A stretch of 64,000 bases of DNA. It comes from Fontibacter flavus. Lineage in GTDB: Bacteria > Bacteroidota > Bacteroidia > Cytophagales > Cyclobacteriaceae. The position numbers and the translations under genes were made by a program. How positions within the stretch are numbered: position 1 is the stretch's first letter; each line of letters starts with the position of its first letter. Below the pieces are notes generated by a model. The model ran no database searches and had not been told where the DNA came from. It worked only from the letters and a program-made list of their open reading frames with translations. This document shows, piece by piece, positions 52,287 through 60,052 of the stretch. The stretch covers positions 1-64,000 of the forward strand of contig NZ_JBHLWI010000036.1 of the NCBI RefSeq assembly GCF_042432905.1. The letters are read 5' to 3'.

Positions 52287-52973
52287 ATGTCAATTAAAAT
52301 ATCCCAGTTGGCTGAGGAAGATAGGCCAAGGGAAAAACTTCTTTTAAAGGGTAAGTCAGCCTTATCCGATGCTGAGCTTTTAGCCATCTTGCTAGGATCA
52401 GGAACCAAATCGCTCAGTGCTGTGGATTTGGCTAAACATATCCTTACTTCTGTCAATCATGACCTTAGCCAATTGGCTAAAATGAGTGTGACCGATCTTA
52501 AAAAATTCAAGGGGATTGGTGAGGCTAAGGCCATTACCATCGTATCAGCTTTGGAATTGGGCAGGCGAAGAAGGTTGATCAATGATTTGCCAAAAAGATC
52601 AAAAATAAGCTCCTCTGCTGATGTGTACCATATAATGAAGCCTGAGCTGATGGACGAGTCCATTGAGCATTTTTACATTTTGTTGTTAAACAGGAACAAC
52701 CATGTGATCAAAAAAGTGCTGATCAGTAAGGGAGGTACGAGTGGAACAGTGGCAGATCCTAAAATCATCTTTAAGCATGCGCTTGACAGTTTGGCCAATT
52801 CCATCATTTTGGTACACAATCATCCATCGGGTAACCTCAAACCTTCTGAGCAAGACCGTCGTTTGACAAAAAAACTAAAAGAAGTTGGGGATAATTTGGA
52901 AGTGTCTGTGTTGGATCATATAATTTTCACAGATGTTGCCTATTTTAGCTTCTCAGATGAAGGATTGATTTAA
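52287..52973 (+). CDS. radC: RadC-family JAB-domain protein
   Basis: A 228-aa RadC homologue. The N-terminal helix-hairpin-helix region (LAEEDRPREKLLLKGKSALSDAELLAILLGSG, then LKKFKGIGEAKAITIVSALELG) is followed by the JAB1/MPN domain. The JAMM zinc motif HNHPSGNLKPSEQD is intact. RadC was once called a DNA repair protein, but its function is unsettled. I start at the ATG at 52287 because KISQLAEEDRPREKLL is the usual opening; an ATG at 52248 would add 13 unusual residues. The DUF1684 gene follows 3 bp downstream. Confidence 0.92.
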   Translation: MSIKISQLAEEDRPREKLLLKGKSALSDAELLAILLGSGTKSLSAVDLAKHILTSVNHDLSQLAKMSVTDLKKFKGIGEAKAITIVSALELGRRRRLINDLPKRSKISSSADVYHIMKPELMDESIEHFYILLLNRNNHVIKKVLISKGGTSGTVADPKIIFKHALDSLANSIILVHNHPSGNLKPSEQDRRLTKKLKEVGDNLEVSVLDHIIFTDVAYFSFSDEGLI

Positions 52974-52976
52974 AAT

Positions 52977-53597
52977 ATGACAACTAGAAATATATTGATC
53001 ATTGGGATTTTGGTTGTAATTGGCCTTGCGGTAATGTATACCTTGACGGCTTCTGACAATGAAGAAGTTTATGTTGAGAATATCCAAAAAGAGCGGGAGC
53101 GTCAGTTCAAGTACCTGAAATTCAACATTGATTCACCCTTGACCGCAGACCAAAAAAGAGATCTCAATAAATTGGACTACTACTCAATTGATCCAAAATA
53201 TAAAGTAAGGGCAAGAATGGTCCCTGTTGAAGACCGAAAGATGGTAGAATTGCCTATGACCGACGGTACTGTAGAAAAATATTTGAAGCATTCTTTTGCA
53301 GAATTTGAGTTGGATGGGCAAAAACACATGCTCTTGCTATTGCAGGCAGCAAAGGAGTCGGATAAGAGGAATTTTTTTCTAGCCTTTGCTGATGCAACCA
53401 GTGGAATAGATACCTATGGTGGAGGCAGGTATATTAACCTCAGACAGGACGGGAAAAACAGCATTACTATTGATTTTAATCTTGCCTATAATCCTTATTG
53501 TGCTTATAACCCTGATTTTGCCTGTCCATTACCGCCAAAGGAAAACATCATGGAAATAGCCCTTGAAGCAGGGGAAAAGGATTATAAGAAAGAATGA
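52977..53597 (+). CDS. DUF1684 membrane-anchored protein
   Basis: A 206-aa protein with an N-terminal signal-anchor (RNILIIGILVVIGLAVMYTL) and an exported domain matching DUF1684: KERERQFKYLKFNIDSPL, TDGTVEKYLKHSFAEFELDG, FLAFADATSGIDTYGGGRYIN, and the closing LAYNPYCAYNPDFACPLPPKENIMEI with conserved cysteines. The family is of unknown function. 3 bp downstream of radC and probably co-transcribed. Confidence 0.85.
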   Translation: MTTRNILIIGILVVIGLAVMYTLTASDNEEVYVENIQKERERQFKYLKFNIDSPLTADQKRDLNKLDYYSIDPKYKVRARMVPVEDRKMVELPMTDGTVEKYLKHSFAEFELDGQKHMLLLLQAAKESDKRNFFLAFADATSGIDTYGGGRYINLRQDGKNSITIDFNLAYNPYCAYNPDFACPLPPKENIMEIALEAGEKDYKKE

Positions 53598-53660
53598 AGG
53601 ATAGATGCTAGAAACAAGAGTCAAGATAAAAGAGACTAGAGTCAAGAATCTGAACTTTAA
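53597..53660. repeat. Purine-rich intergenic repeat, copy 2
   Basis: A ctagaaacaagagtcaagat run followed by agagactagagtcaagaatc begins directly after the DUF1684 stop. It is closely similar in words and position to the run after ettA at 41851-41915. Confidence 0.45.
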
Positions 53661-53762
53661 TGTGGGAACAGAGAGAATAGATTTTCTTGGCTCGTTCTAC
53701 TATTTAGTCCATTCAGGTTTTACATTTTTCAGGTATCCACTTCTTAGCTAAAGCAATTCTCT

Positions 53763-53770
53763 TAAATTTG
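53763..53770 (+). promoter_or_regulatory. Possible -7 element upstream of pheT
   Basis: TAAATTTG matches TAnnTTTG, 28 bp before the pheT start. No TTTG -33 element stands at the right distance, so confidence is low. Confidence 0.35.
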
Positions 53771-53797
53771 TGCTTCATTCTCAAGTGAAGTGTATTT

Positions 53798-56209
53798 ATG
53801 AAAATTTCTATCAATAGATTAAAAGATTTTATCCTACTCGAACAGTCTCCGGAGGAAATTGCGGCACTTTTAACAGGAAGTGGTCTTGAAGTGGAGGGTA
53901 TCGAACTTTTTGAATCCATCAAAGGAGGTCTTGAAGGAGTGGTTATTGGTGAGGTACTAACTTGTGAGAGACATCCCAATGCAGATAAACTCAGCATTAC
54001 TACGGTTGATATTGGTGGTGAGGTGGTGCCGATTGTATGCGGAGCCCCAAATGTCGCGAAAGGTCAAAAAGTAGTAGTTGCCAAAGAAGGCTGTACGCTG
54101 TATCCGGTTTCAGGTGAGTCCTTTGAAATCAAGAAAGCTAAGATAAGAGGAGAAGTTTCTCAAGGTATGATCTGTGCAGAAGATGAAATCGGTATTGGTG
54201 AAAGCCATGCCGGCATCATGGTATTGGACACAGACCTGGCAAATGGTACGCCTGCTGCTGAGTACTTTAAAGTGGTCAAAGACCATGTTCTGGAAATAGG
54301 TTTGACGCCGAACCGGGCAGACGCCGCCTCTCACTTAGGTGTGGCTAGAGATTTAAAGGCGCTCCTAAAGAGAGAAGTCTGTATTCCATCTGTTGGTGAT
54401 TTCAAGGTAGATAATACAAACCGAACCATTCCGGTTACAATTGAAAATTCAAATGATTGTCCAAGGTATGCAGGATTGACTATCTCCAATGTGAAAGTTG
54501 GCCCTTCTCCTGAATGGTTGCAGAATTACCTGAAGGCTCTTGACCTCGATCCTATCAATAACATCGTTGATATCACCAATTTTATCCTGCATGACCTGGG
54601 ACAGCCCCTTCATGCATTCGATGCAGATAAAATATCGGGTGGCAAAATTATTGTTAAAAAACTTCCAAAAGACTCGCTTTTTGTGACTTTGGATGAGAAA
54701 GAAAGGAAGCTTTCAGGAGAGGAATTGATGATCTGTGATGAAATTGGAGGGCTCTGTATAGCAGGGATTTTCGGCGGAAAGGGTTCCGGTGTATCTGATA
54801 ACACCACATCCATCTTTTTGGAATCGGCGTATTTCTCTCCGGATGTCATCCGTAAAGGCTCGCAGTTTCATGGCCTGAAAACAGATGCATCCTTCCGCTT
54901 TGAGCGAGGGACTGATCCCAATATGCCTATTTATGCCCTGAAAAGAGCAGCTATGTTGATCAAAGAAATCGCGGGGGGAGAAATCACCTCTGAGGTAGTG
55001 GATATCTATCCAAATCCAATAGGAGATCTTGATATAGATATAGAGTATAAAAATATCCATCGTCTGATTGGAAAAGATTTGTCCCAAGCTGAGATCAAAG
55101 AGATATTGGGTAATCTGGATATCAAAGTGGTGAGTGAAAGCGAACAAGGTTTCAAAGTATCAGTCAAACCATACAGAGTTGATGTCACTAGGGAAGCAGA
55201 TGTGATTGAAGAGATTTTAAGGATACATGGATTTGACAATGTAGCACTTTCTGAAAATCTCAAATCAGATTATTTAGCAGAGCATCCAGCGAAGGATTTT
55301 AATAAACTCCAATACAGGCTAAGTGAATTGTTGTCTTCCTTAGGTTATTATGAAATCATCACTAATTCACTGACCAAGCCTTTATATGCAGAGAAATCCG
55401 GGTTTATGGATCCCGTCCATAATGTGGAGATTTATAACAAGTTGTCTGAAGACCTTGGGGTCATGAGGCAGAGTTTGTTGTTTTCAGGTTTGGAGGTTTT
55501 GGCCCATAACATCAACAGGAGACAGAAAGACCTGAAATTGTTTGAATTTGGAACTGTATATAGCAAGCAGCCGGAGGGCTATCAGGAAGAGAGAAGATTG
55601 GCAATGTTCCTTACAGGAGACAAGGCGGCTGAAAGTTGGAGAGAGCCATCTAAACCAGTTGCTTTCCCAGATCTTTACGCCACTGTAGAATTGATTCTTG
55701 AAAAAGTTGGGATCGAACAGGTAGATGTGGAGGTCATACACTCAGCCCCATTCGACTATGCATTACAGATGAAGCTTGGAACCAAGGAGTTGGGCAAATT
55801 AGGTCTAGTGCAGGAAGAGTTATGCAAGTTGGCAGAGGTTAGGCAAGAGGTGCTTTACGCAGATTTGAACTGGGATTTGCTGATGAAAAAAGCAAAAGGC
55901 TTGAAAAAGTATGCGGAAATTTCCAAATTTCCAGAAGTCAGAAGAGATCTTTCTTTGGTTTTGGACAGATCTGTGACATTTGATCAGATAAAAAAGGTAG
56001 CTTTAAAGGCAGGAGGTAAGCTACTCCAAAGGATTGGGGTGTTTGATGTCTATCAGGGAGATAAAATAGATGCAGGTAAAAAAGCCTATGCTTTGAGTTT
56101 CTATCTTCAGGATAGTGAACAGACATTGACAGATAAAGTAATTGATAAAACAATGGGTAGGCTTATCCAGAGTTTTGAAAATGAAGTAGGCGCATTCATC
56201 AGAAAATAA
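53798..56209 (+). CDS. pheT: Phenylalanine-tRNA ligase beta subunit
   Basis: An 803-aa PheT, full length. It contains the N-terminal EMAP/tRNA-binding domain (ERHPNADKLSITTVDIGG), the B3/B4 editing region (PNRADAASHLGVARDL, LHAFDADKISGG), B5 (DVTREADVIEEILRIHGFDN) and the C-terminal anticodon-binding domain (FPEVRRDLSLVLD). Together with PheS (not in the window) it charges tRNA-Phe. The next gene starts 3 bp after its stop, giving a probable pheT / coiled-coil / zapA / rny operon. Confidence 0.96.
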   Translation: MKISINRLKDFILLEQSPEEIAALLTGSGLEVEGIELFESIKGGLEGVVIGEVLTCERHPNADKLSITTVDIGGEVVPIVCGAPNVAKGQKVVVAKEGCTLYPVSGESFEIKKAKIRGEVSQGMICAEDEIGIGESHAGIMVLDTDLANGTPAAEYFKVVKDHVLEIGLTPNRADAASHLGVARDLKALLKREVCIPSVGDFKVDNTNRTIPVTIENSNDCPRYAGLTISNVKVGPSPEWLQNYLKALDLDPINNIVDITNFILHDLGQPLHAFDADKISGGKIIVKKLPKDSLFVTLDEKERKLSGEELMICDEIGGLCIAGIFGGKGSGVSDNTTSIFLESAYFSPDVIRKGSQFHGLKTDASFRFERGTDPNMPIYALKRAAMLIKEIAGGEITSEVVDIYPNPIGDLDIDIEYKNIHRLIGKDLSQAEIKEILGNLDIKVVSESEQGFKVSVKPYRVDVTREADVIEEILRIHGFDNVALSENLKSDYLAEHPAKDFNKLQYRLSELLSSLGYYEIITNSLTKPLYAEKSGFMDPVHNVEIYNKLSEDLGVMRQSLLFSGLEVLAHNINRRQKDLKLFEFGTVYSKQPEGYQEERRLAMFLTGDKAAESWREPSKPVAFPDLYATVELILEKVGIEQVDVEVIHSAPFDYALQMKLGTKELGKLGLVQEELCKLAEVRQEVLYADLNWDLLMKKAKGLKKYAEISKFPEVRRDLSLVLDRSVTFDQIKKVALKAGGKLLQRIGVFDVYQGDKIDAGKKAYALSFYLQDSEQTLTDKVIDKTMGRLIQSFENEVGAFIRK

Positions 56210-56212
56210 ACA

Positions 56213-56497
56213 ATGATTCACGAAGAACTTCAACGTATGGAAAGGCTGACAGGTCAGGTTAGCCGCAAGCTTCAGGAATTGGAGCAGGATAATCATTCAC
56301 TTCAGGAGGAGGTTTTTGTACTGAGAACCAAACTTGAAGAAAAGGAACGTATGTTGGAGGATTTTAAAAATCAAATTAAAATAGCTAAACTTGTAAATAG
56401 CTTACCGGCAGAAGATATGGAATCTGCTGAATTGAGGGAAAAGATCAATAATTATATAAAAGAAATCGACAATATAATCGCCTATCTGTCTGAATAA
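56213..56497 (+). CDS. Small coiled-coil protein between pheT and zapA
   Basis: A 94-aa protein, almost entirely a coiled coil: MERLTGQVSRKLQELEQDNHSLQEEVFVLRTKLEEKERMLEDFKNQIK, then a short C-terminal helix. Its size, composition and place directly before zapA suggest a ZapB-like divisome accessory protein, but this is inference; no signature confirms it. It lies 3 bp after pheT and 1 bp before zapA. Confidence 0.75.
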   Translation: MIHEELQRMERLTGQVSRKLQELEQDNHSLQEEVFVLRTKLEEKERMLEDFKNQIKIAKLVNSLPAEDMESAELREKINNYIKEIDNIIAYLSE

Positions 56498-56498
56498 T

Positions 56499-56783
56499 AT
56501 GGAAACGCTTTCTATTAGGTTGAAAATTGGTGATAGGGAATATCCCATGAAGGTGAAAACTGAAGACGAAGCCAAAATAAGACATGCAGGTAAATTAATT
56601 AACGATAAAATTAAAAGGTATAGGGAAGAATTTGGTTTGGACGACCGTCAGGATTTGCTGGCTATGGTTGCATTTGATTGCATGGTGGAATCCATGGAAC
56701 AAAATATGATCAACACAGAGGACAGTGAACTGATAAAATCAAAAATCGTCCAGATTAATGACCGCTTGAATTCTCTTTTATAA
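56499..56783 (+). CDS. zapA: Cell division protein ZapA
   Basis: A 94-aa ZapA. METLSIRLKIGDREYPMKVKTEDEAKIRHAGKLINDKIKRYREEFG is the family N-terminal globular domain, and a C-terminal coiled coil (LIKSKIVQINDRLNSLL) follows. ZapA bundles FtsZ filaments in the cytosol. It follows a ZapB-like coiled-coil gene by one base and precedes rny by 65 bp. Confidence 0.87.
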   Translation: METLSIRLKIGDREYPMKVKTEDEAKIRHAGKLINDKIKRYREEFGLDDRQDLLAMVAFDCMVESMEQNMINTEDSELIKSKIVQINDRLNSLL

Positions 56784-56848
56784 TTGTGAGATATACTCAA
56801 TTCGGGATATTTTTCTTTTCCGGTAGGTAAACTATATATCAAAAACCT

Positions 56849-58414
56849 ATGGGAGAATCATTATACATTATCATCGCAGGCATTTTGGGCCTCGGTGTGG
56901 GAGCGGTAATAGCCAGCCTCTTAGTAAAGAACAATAGTAAAAAAATTGAGGAAGAGGCCAAAGAAAGGGCCAAGAGCATTGTCCGTGAAGCAGAAATCAA
57001 TGCTGAAGCATTGAAAAAGGACAGAATTCTTGAAGCCAAAGAAAAGTATTTGAAGCTCAAATCGGAGTTTGAAGATGAGGTGAACAAGAAGAAAAACATC
57101 ATCATCACCAATGAAACCAAAATCAAGCAAAGAGAGCAAGTACTTTCCAAGGAGCTGGAACAGATCAAAAGAAAGGAAGCCGAATTAGATAGCAAAAAAG
57201 AAAACCTCAATGCCCAACTTCATTCTGTACAGGTTAAAAAAGAGGAGTTGGACAGAGTGACCAATCAGCGTATTGCCGATCTGGAAAAAATTGCTGGACT
57301 AACTAAAGAAGAAGCCAAGGAACAGTTGGTTGAAATGCTTAAAGATGAAGCCACAACTAAGGCTTCTTCCCAGATTAAGGATATTCTTGATCAGGCTAAG
57401 CTTACTGCTACCAAGCAGGCTAAAAAGATTGTTTTGGATACTATTCAAAGAACAGCCACTGAGCATGCCATTGAAAACTGTGTTTCTGTATTCAATATCG
57501 AATCTGATGATATCAAAGGAAAAATCATTGGTAGAGAAGGTAGAAATATTCGTGCATTGGAAGCTGCTACAGGTGTAGAAATCATCGTAGATGACACACC
57601 GGAAGCCATCATCATTTCAGGCTTTGATCCTGTAAGAAGAGAGGTTGCAAGACTTTCCCTTCACAGATTGGTACAGGATGGTAGAATCCACCCGGCCAGA
57701 ATCGAAGAAGTTGTTGCCAAGACTGAGAAGAATATTGAGGAGGAAATTGTGGAGATTGGAGAGAGAACCTGCATAGATCTCGGAATTCACGGTCTCCATC
57801 CTGAACTGATCAGAATGGTTGGAAGGATGAGATTCCGTTCTTCTTATGGTCAGAACTTGCTACAACACTCCAGAGAAGTGGCCAAATTATGTGCTACGAT
57901 GGCAGCTGAGATGGGCTTGAATGCTAAATTGGCGAAAAGAGCAGGCTTGCTTCACGATATCGGTAAGGTATATCCAGAAGAAGCAGAACTTCCACATGCT
58001 ATTTTGGGTATGGAGTTGGCCAAGAAATACAAAGAACATCCAGAAGTTTGTAATGCCATCGGAGCCCACCATGATGAAATAGAAATGACTTCGATGATAT
58101 CTCCGATTGTTCAAGCATCTGATGCAATATCAGGTTCCAGACCCGGTGCTAGAAGAGAGATTATGGACAGTTACATCAAGCGTCTGAAAGAGCTTGAAGA
58201 ACTGGCATTGGCTTTTGATGGTGTTAATAAATGTTTTGCCATGCAGGCAGGCCGTGAATTGAGGGTGCTGGTAGATGCAGACAATGTGGATGATCAGACT
58301 GCAAGCAAATTATCTTTTGATATTTCACAGAAAATAGAAAAGGAAATGCAATACCCTGGACAGATTAAGATCACTGTGATCAGGGAAATGAGAGCAGTCA
58401 ATTATGCGAAATAA
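56849..58414 (+). CDS. rny: Ribonuclease Y
   Basis: A 521-aa membrane-anchored endoribonuclease that initiates mRNA decay. There is an N-terminal transmembrane helix (YIIIAGILGLGVGAVIASLLV), a long coiled coil (about 30-190), a KH domain (SDDIKGKIIGREGRNIRALEAATGVEIIVDD) and an HD domain with GLLHDIGKVYPEE as the metal site. The C-terminus QYPGQIKITVIREMRAVNYAK is standard. It is the last gene of the pheT cluster and is followed by a terminator. Confidence 0.95.
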   Translation: MGESLYIIIAGILGLGVGAVIASLLVKNNSKKIEEEAKERAKSIVREAEINAEALKKDRILEAKEKYLKLKSEFEDEVNKKKNIIITNETKIKQREQVLSKELEQIKRKEAELDSKKENLNAQLHSVQVKKEELDRVTNQRIADLEKIAGLTKEEAKEQLVEMLKDEATTKASSQIKDILDQAKLTATKQAKKIVLDTIQRTATEHAIENCVSVFNIESDDIKGKIIGREGRNIRALEAATGVEIIVDDTPEAIIISGFDPVRREVARLSLHRLVQDGRIHPARIEEVVAKTEKNIEEEIVEIGERTCIDLGIHGLHPELIRMVGRMRFRSSYGQNLLQHSREVAKLCATMAAEMGLNAKLAKRAGLLHDIGKVYPEEAELPHAILGMELAKKYKEHPEVCNAIGAHHDEIEMTSMISPIVQASDAISGSRPGARREIMDSYIKRLKELEELALAFDGVNKCFAMQAGRELRVLVDADNVDDQTASKLSFDISQKIEKEMQYPGQIKITVIREMRAVNYAK

Positions 58415-58433
58415 TTAAAAAATAATTTACATG

Positions 58434-58466
58434 AAAAGGTGCGGTGATTTTACTGCACCTTTTTTT
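58434..58466 (+). terminator. Terminator downstream of rny
   Basis: Stem aaaggtgcggt with actgcaccttt (one wobble), followed by a T run. It overlaps the GTG at 58444 proposed as start of the next gene, which makes that start doubtful. Confidence 0.7.
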
Positions 58467-59250
58467 TATTATTGCACTTATGCTTTTTATCTTCCATTTG
58501 ATACAGTCCTTGCAAGCGCTTTTTTCAGAGATCAGAATGCTTCTTTTCTTCAAAAAGTTAAGTATCGAAGATGTGAGTGTTCTGAAGAAATTTTTCCCAT
58601 ATTACCGGAATTTAAGTGATGATCATCAAAGAGAATTTATTGAAAGACTTAGGTATATTTTGGTGTCCAAAACATTTGTCCCCAGAGGAGGGCTCAAAGA
58701 GATTACCCGAGAAATGGAGTTGTTGATTAGTGCTACAGCGGTAATGGTCACCTTTGGATTCAGGCAGGTGAAACTGAGTCATTTTTCAAAGATCCTGGTT
58801 TACCCGGATGATTATTATTCGACGATCAATAAAAAATACCACCGAGGAGAAGTCAATCCCAAGTTGGGCATCATTGTTCTTTCCTGGAAAAGTTTCGTTG
58901 ATGGATTCTTACAAGTAAATGACGGTGTAAATTTGGGGATTCATGAAATGGCACATGCATTAAAATTAGAAAACCAGATTCATTATAATCAGGAGAGTAA
59001 TTTTTTCAATCCTCAACGTTGGAAGGTTTTCGCCAAATTTGCACATGAAGAAATTCTTAAGATAAAATCTGGGAAAGTATCTTTTTTTAGGGAGTCAGCG
59101 GCGATAGATTCCCATGAATTTTTTGCTGTTGCTTTGGAATCATTTTTTGAAAAACCCTCAGATTTCAAAAATTATCACCCTGAACTGTATCAAGCTTTGG
59201 TGTTTTTATTGAAACAAGACCCTATAGTCTTATCAGGTAAAGGGAAATGA
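58444..59250 (+). CDS. MtfA-like zinc-dependent peptidase
   Basis: A 268-aa protein of the MtfA/M90 peptidase family. The N-terminal hydrophobic anchor (LLHLFFIIALMLFIFHLIQSL) precedes the domain. The zinc motif is HEMAHALKLEN (HExxH), and RESAAIDSHEFFAVALESFFEKP contains the further conserved glutamate. E. coli MtfA interacts with the Mlc repressor, but here it is membrane-anchored and probably unlinked to PTS control. Start unresolved: the GTG at 58444 gives a full helix but lies in the rny terminator; an ATG at 58480 gives a shorter anchor. Confidence 0.82.
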   Translation: MILLHLFFIIALMLFIFHLIQSLQALFSEIRMLLFFKKLSIEDVSVLKKFFPYYRNLSDDHQREFIERLRYILVSKTFVPRGGLKEITREMELLISATAVMVTFGFRQVKLSHFSKILVYPDDYYSTINKKYHRGEVNPKLGIIVLSWKSFVDGFLQVNDGVNLGIHEMAHALKLENQIHYNQESNFFNPQRWKVFAKFAHEEILKIKSGKVSFFRESAAIDSHEFFAVALESFFEKPSDFKNYHPELYQALVFLLKQDPIVLSGKGK

Positions 59251-59267
59251 GGCAGGTGATTGAGTAA

Positions 59268-59289
59268 AAACATGACATTAATCATGTTT
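59268..59289. promoter_or_regulatory. CRP/FNR-type operator upstream of the unknown gene
   Basis: A perfect 8-bp inverted repeat, aaacatga-cattaa-tcatgttt, 22 bp in all. It matches the operator in front of ccoI at 18 or more of 22 positions and resembles CRP/FNR-family sites. Its centre is about 76 bp before the ATG at 59355, near -64 from the proposed transcript start. Confidence 0.6.
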
Positions 59290-59329
59290 GAAGCTACTCA
59301 ATGTCACTCTATAAAATTACCTGCAGATT

Positions 59330-59337
59330 TAGCTTTG
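59330..59337 (+). promoter_or_regulatory. -7 element of the unknown FNR-linked gene
   Basis: TAGCTTTG matches TAnnTTTG and lies 17 bp before the ATG at 59355. There is no -33 match, as is common for activator-dependent promoters. Confidence 0.45.
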
Positions 59338-59354
59338 TATAAATCTTTGAAGCT

Positions 59355-59990
59355 ATGCAGGGAAAAGTAGAGAATATGGTCAAGTTTGCCGTTCCGGAAG
59401 ATATCATCTCCCCACATTACTGTCATAAATTGCCGGAAGGATTTTCGGTTCACTTGACACAAGGGGGTAAGGGTTTGATCTGTAGTCCAGAACAAGGACC
59501 TAGTTTATTTACAGCTCATCTGCCGGAAGTTTTGGAATGGTTACACGGATTGGAAAAGCCTAAAGGGCTTGAAGAAGAACCATGCAGCATACCTGTCTTA
59601 TTATATGACAAGGAGTTGTCTACTGAAAGTTTACTGTTTCATTATGACGGGACTCCTGCCTCGGCAAAATTGATCAGAAACTTCATAGAACTATTCGAGG
59701 AAAATATTAAAGATAGCAAAGCGACCATTATTTCTCCCTCTTTTATACCCAAATCAAAGCTCAAAGAAGAACAAGAGATAGTACAGCTTGTCACCCAATC
59801 TACTGCTGAGACCTCATTTATTAAGTTTAACTTTACCAGAATAGGAGATTTTTGGTCCTATGCGGTCAAACACAAGTGTACCATGTTGGTGACCACGAAA
59901 AATTACCAAGCTGATCTGGCGAAGGTCCTTTTCCATTTTTACAAGGGAGGAATGTGGTATGATAGGCTTTCTTTTTACTTATCTTATTAA
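59355..59990 (+). CDS. Hypothetical protein, probable oxygen-regulon member
   Basis: I do not recognise this 211-aa soluble protein. Features: YCHKLPEGFSVHLTQGGKG and ICSPEQGPSLFTAHLPEVLEWLHG in the N-terminal half, then a domain with alternating strands and helices (ATIISPSFIPKSKLKEE, FWSYAVKHKCTMLVTTKN) whose alternation loosely recalls universal-stress-like folds. There is no signal peptide or heme-binding CxxCH. It is monocistronic, directly upstream of the cbb3 oxidase cluster. Its operator closely matches the one before ccoI, so it is probably induced under low oxygen along with that cluster. Function unknown; a second ATG lies at 59376. Confidence 0.7.
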   Translation: MQGKVENMVKFAVPEDIISPHYCHKLPEGFSVHLTQGGKGLICSPEQGPSLFTAHLPEVLEWLHGLEKPKGLEEEPCSIPVLLYDKELSTESLLFHYDGTPASAKLIRNFIELFEENIKDSKATIISPSFIPKSKLKEEQEIVQLVTQSTAETSFIKFNFTRIGDFWSYAVKHKCTMLVTTKNYQADLAKVLFHFYKGGMWYDRLSFYLSY

Positions 59991-59999
59991 CTATCCACC

Positions 60000-60021
60000 A
60001 AATATGACATATGTCATGTTT
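60000..60021. promoter_or_regulatory. CRP/FNR-type operator upstream of ccoI
   Basis: A 14-bp perfect palindrome, ATGACATATGTCAT (60004-60017), with a and t flanks that extend the match to 22 bp with the site at 59268. Centre about 42 bp before the ccoI ATG. TAGATTTG at 60024-60031 is a possible -7 element; if it is used, the operator would overlap the -33 region. Confidence 0.65.
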
Positions 60022-60052
60022 TTTAGATTTGAAGCTCAGTAAATTGTAAACA

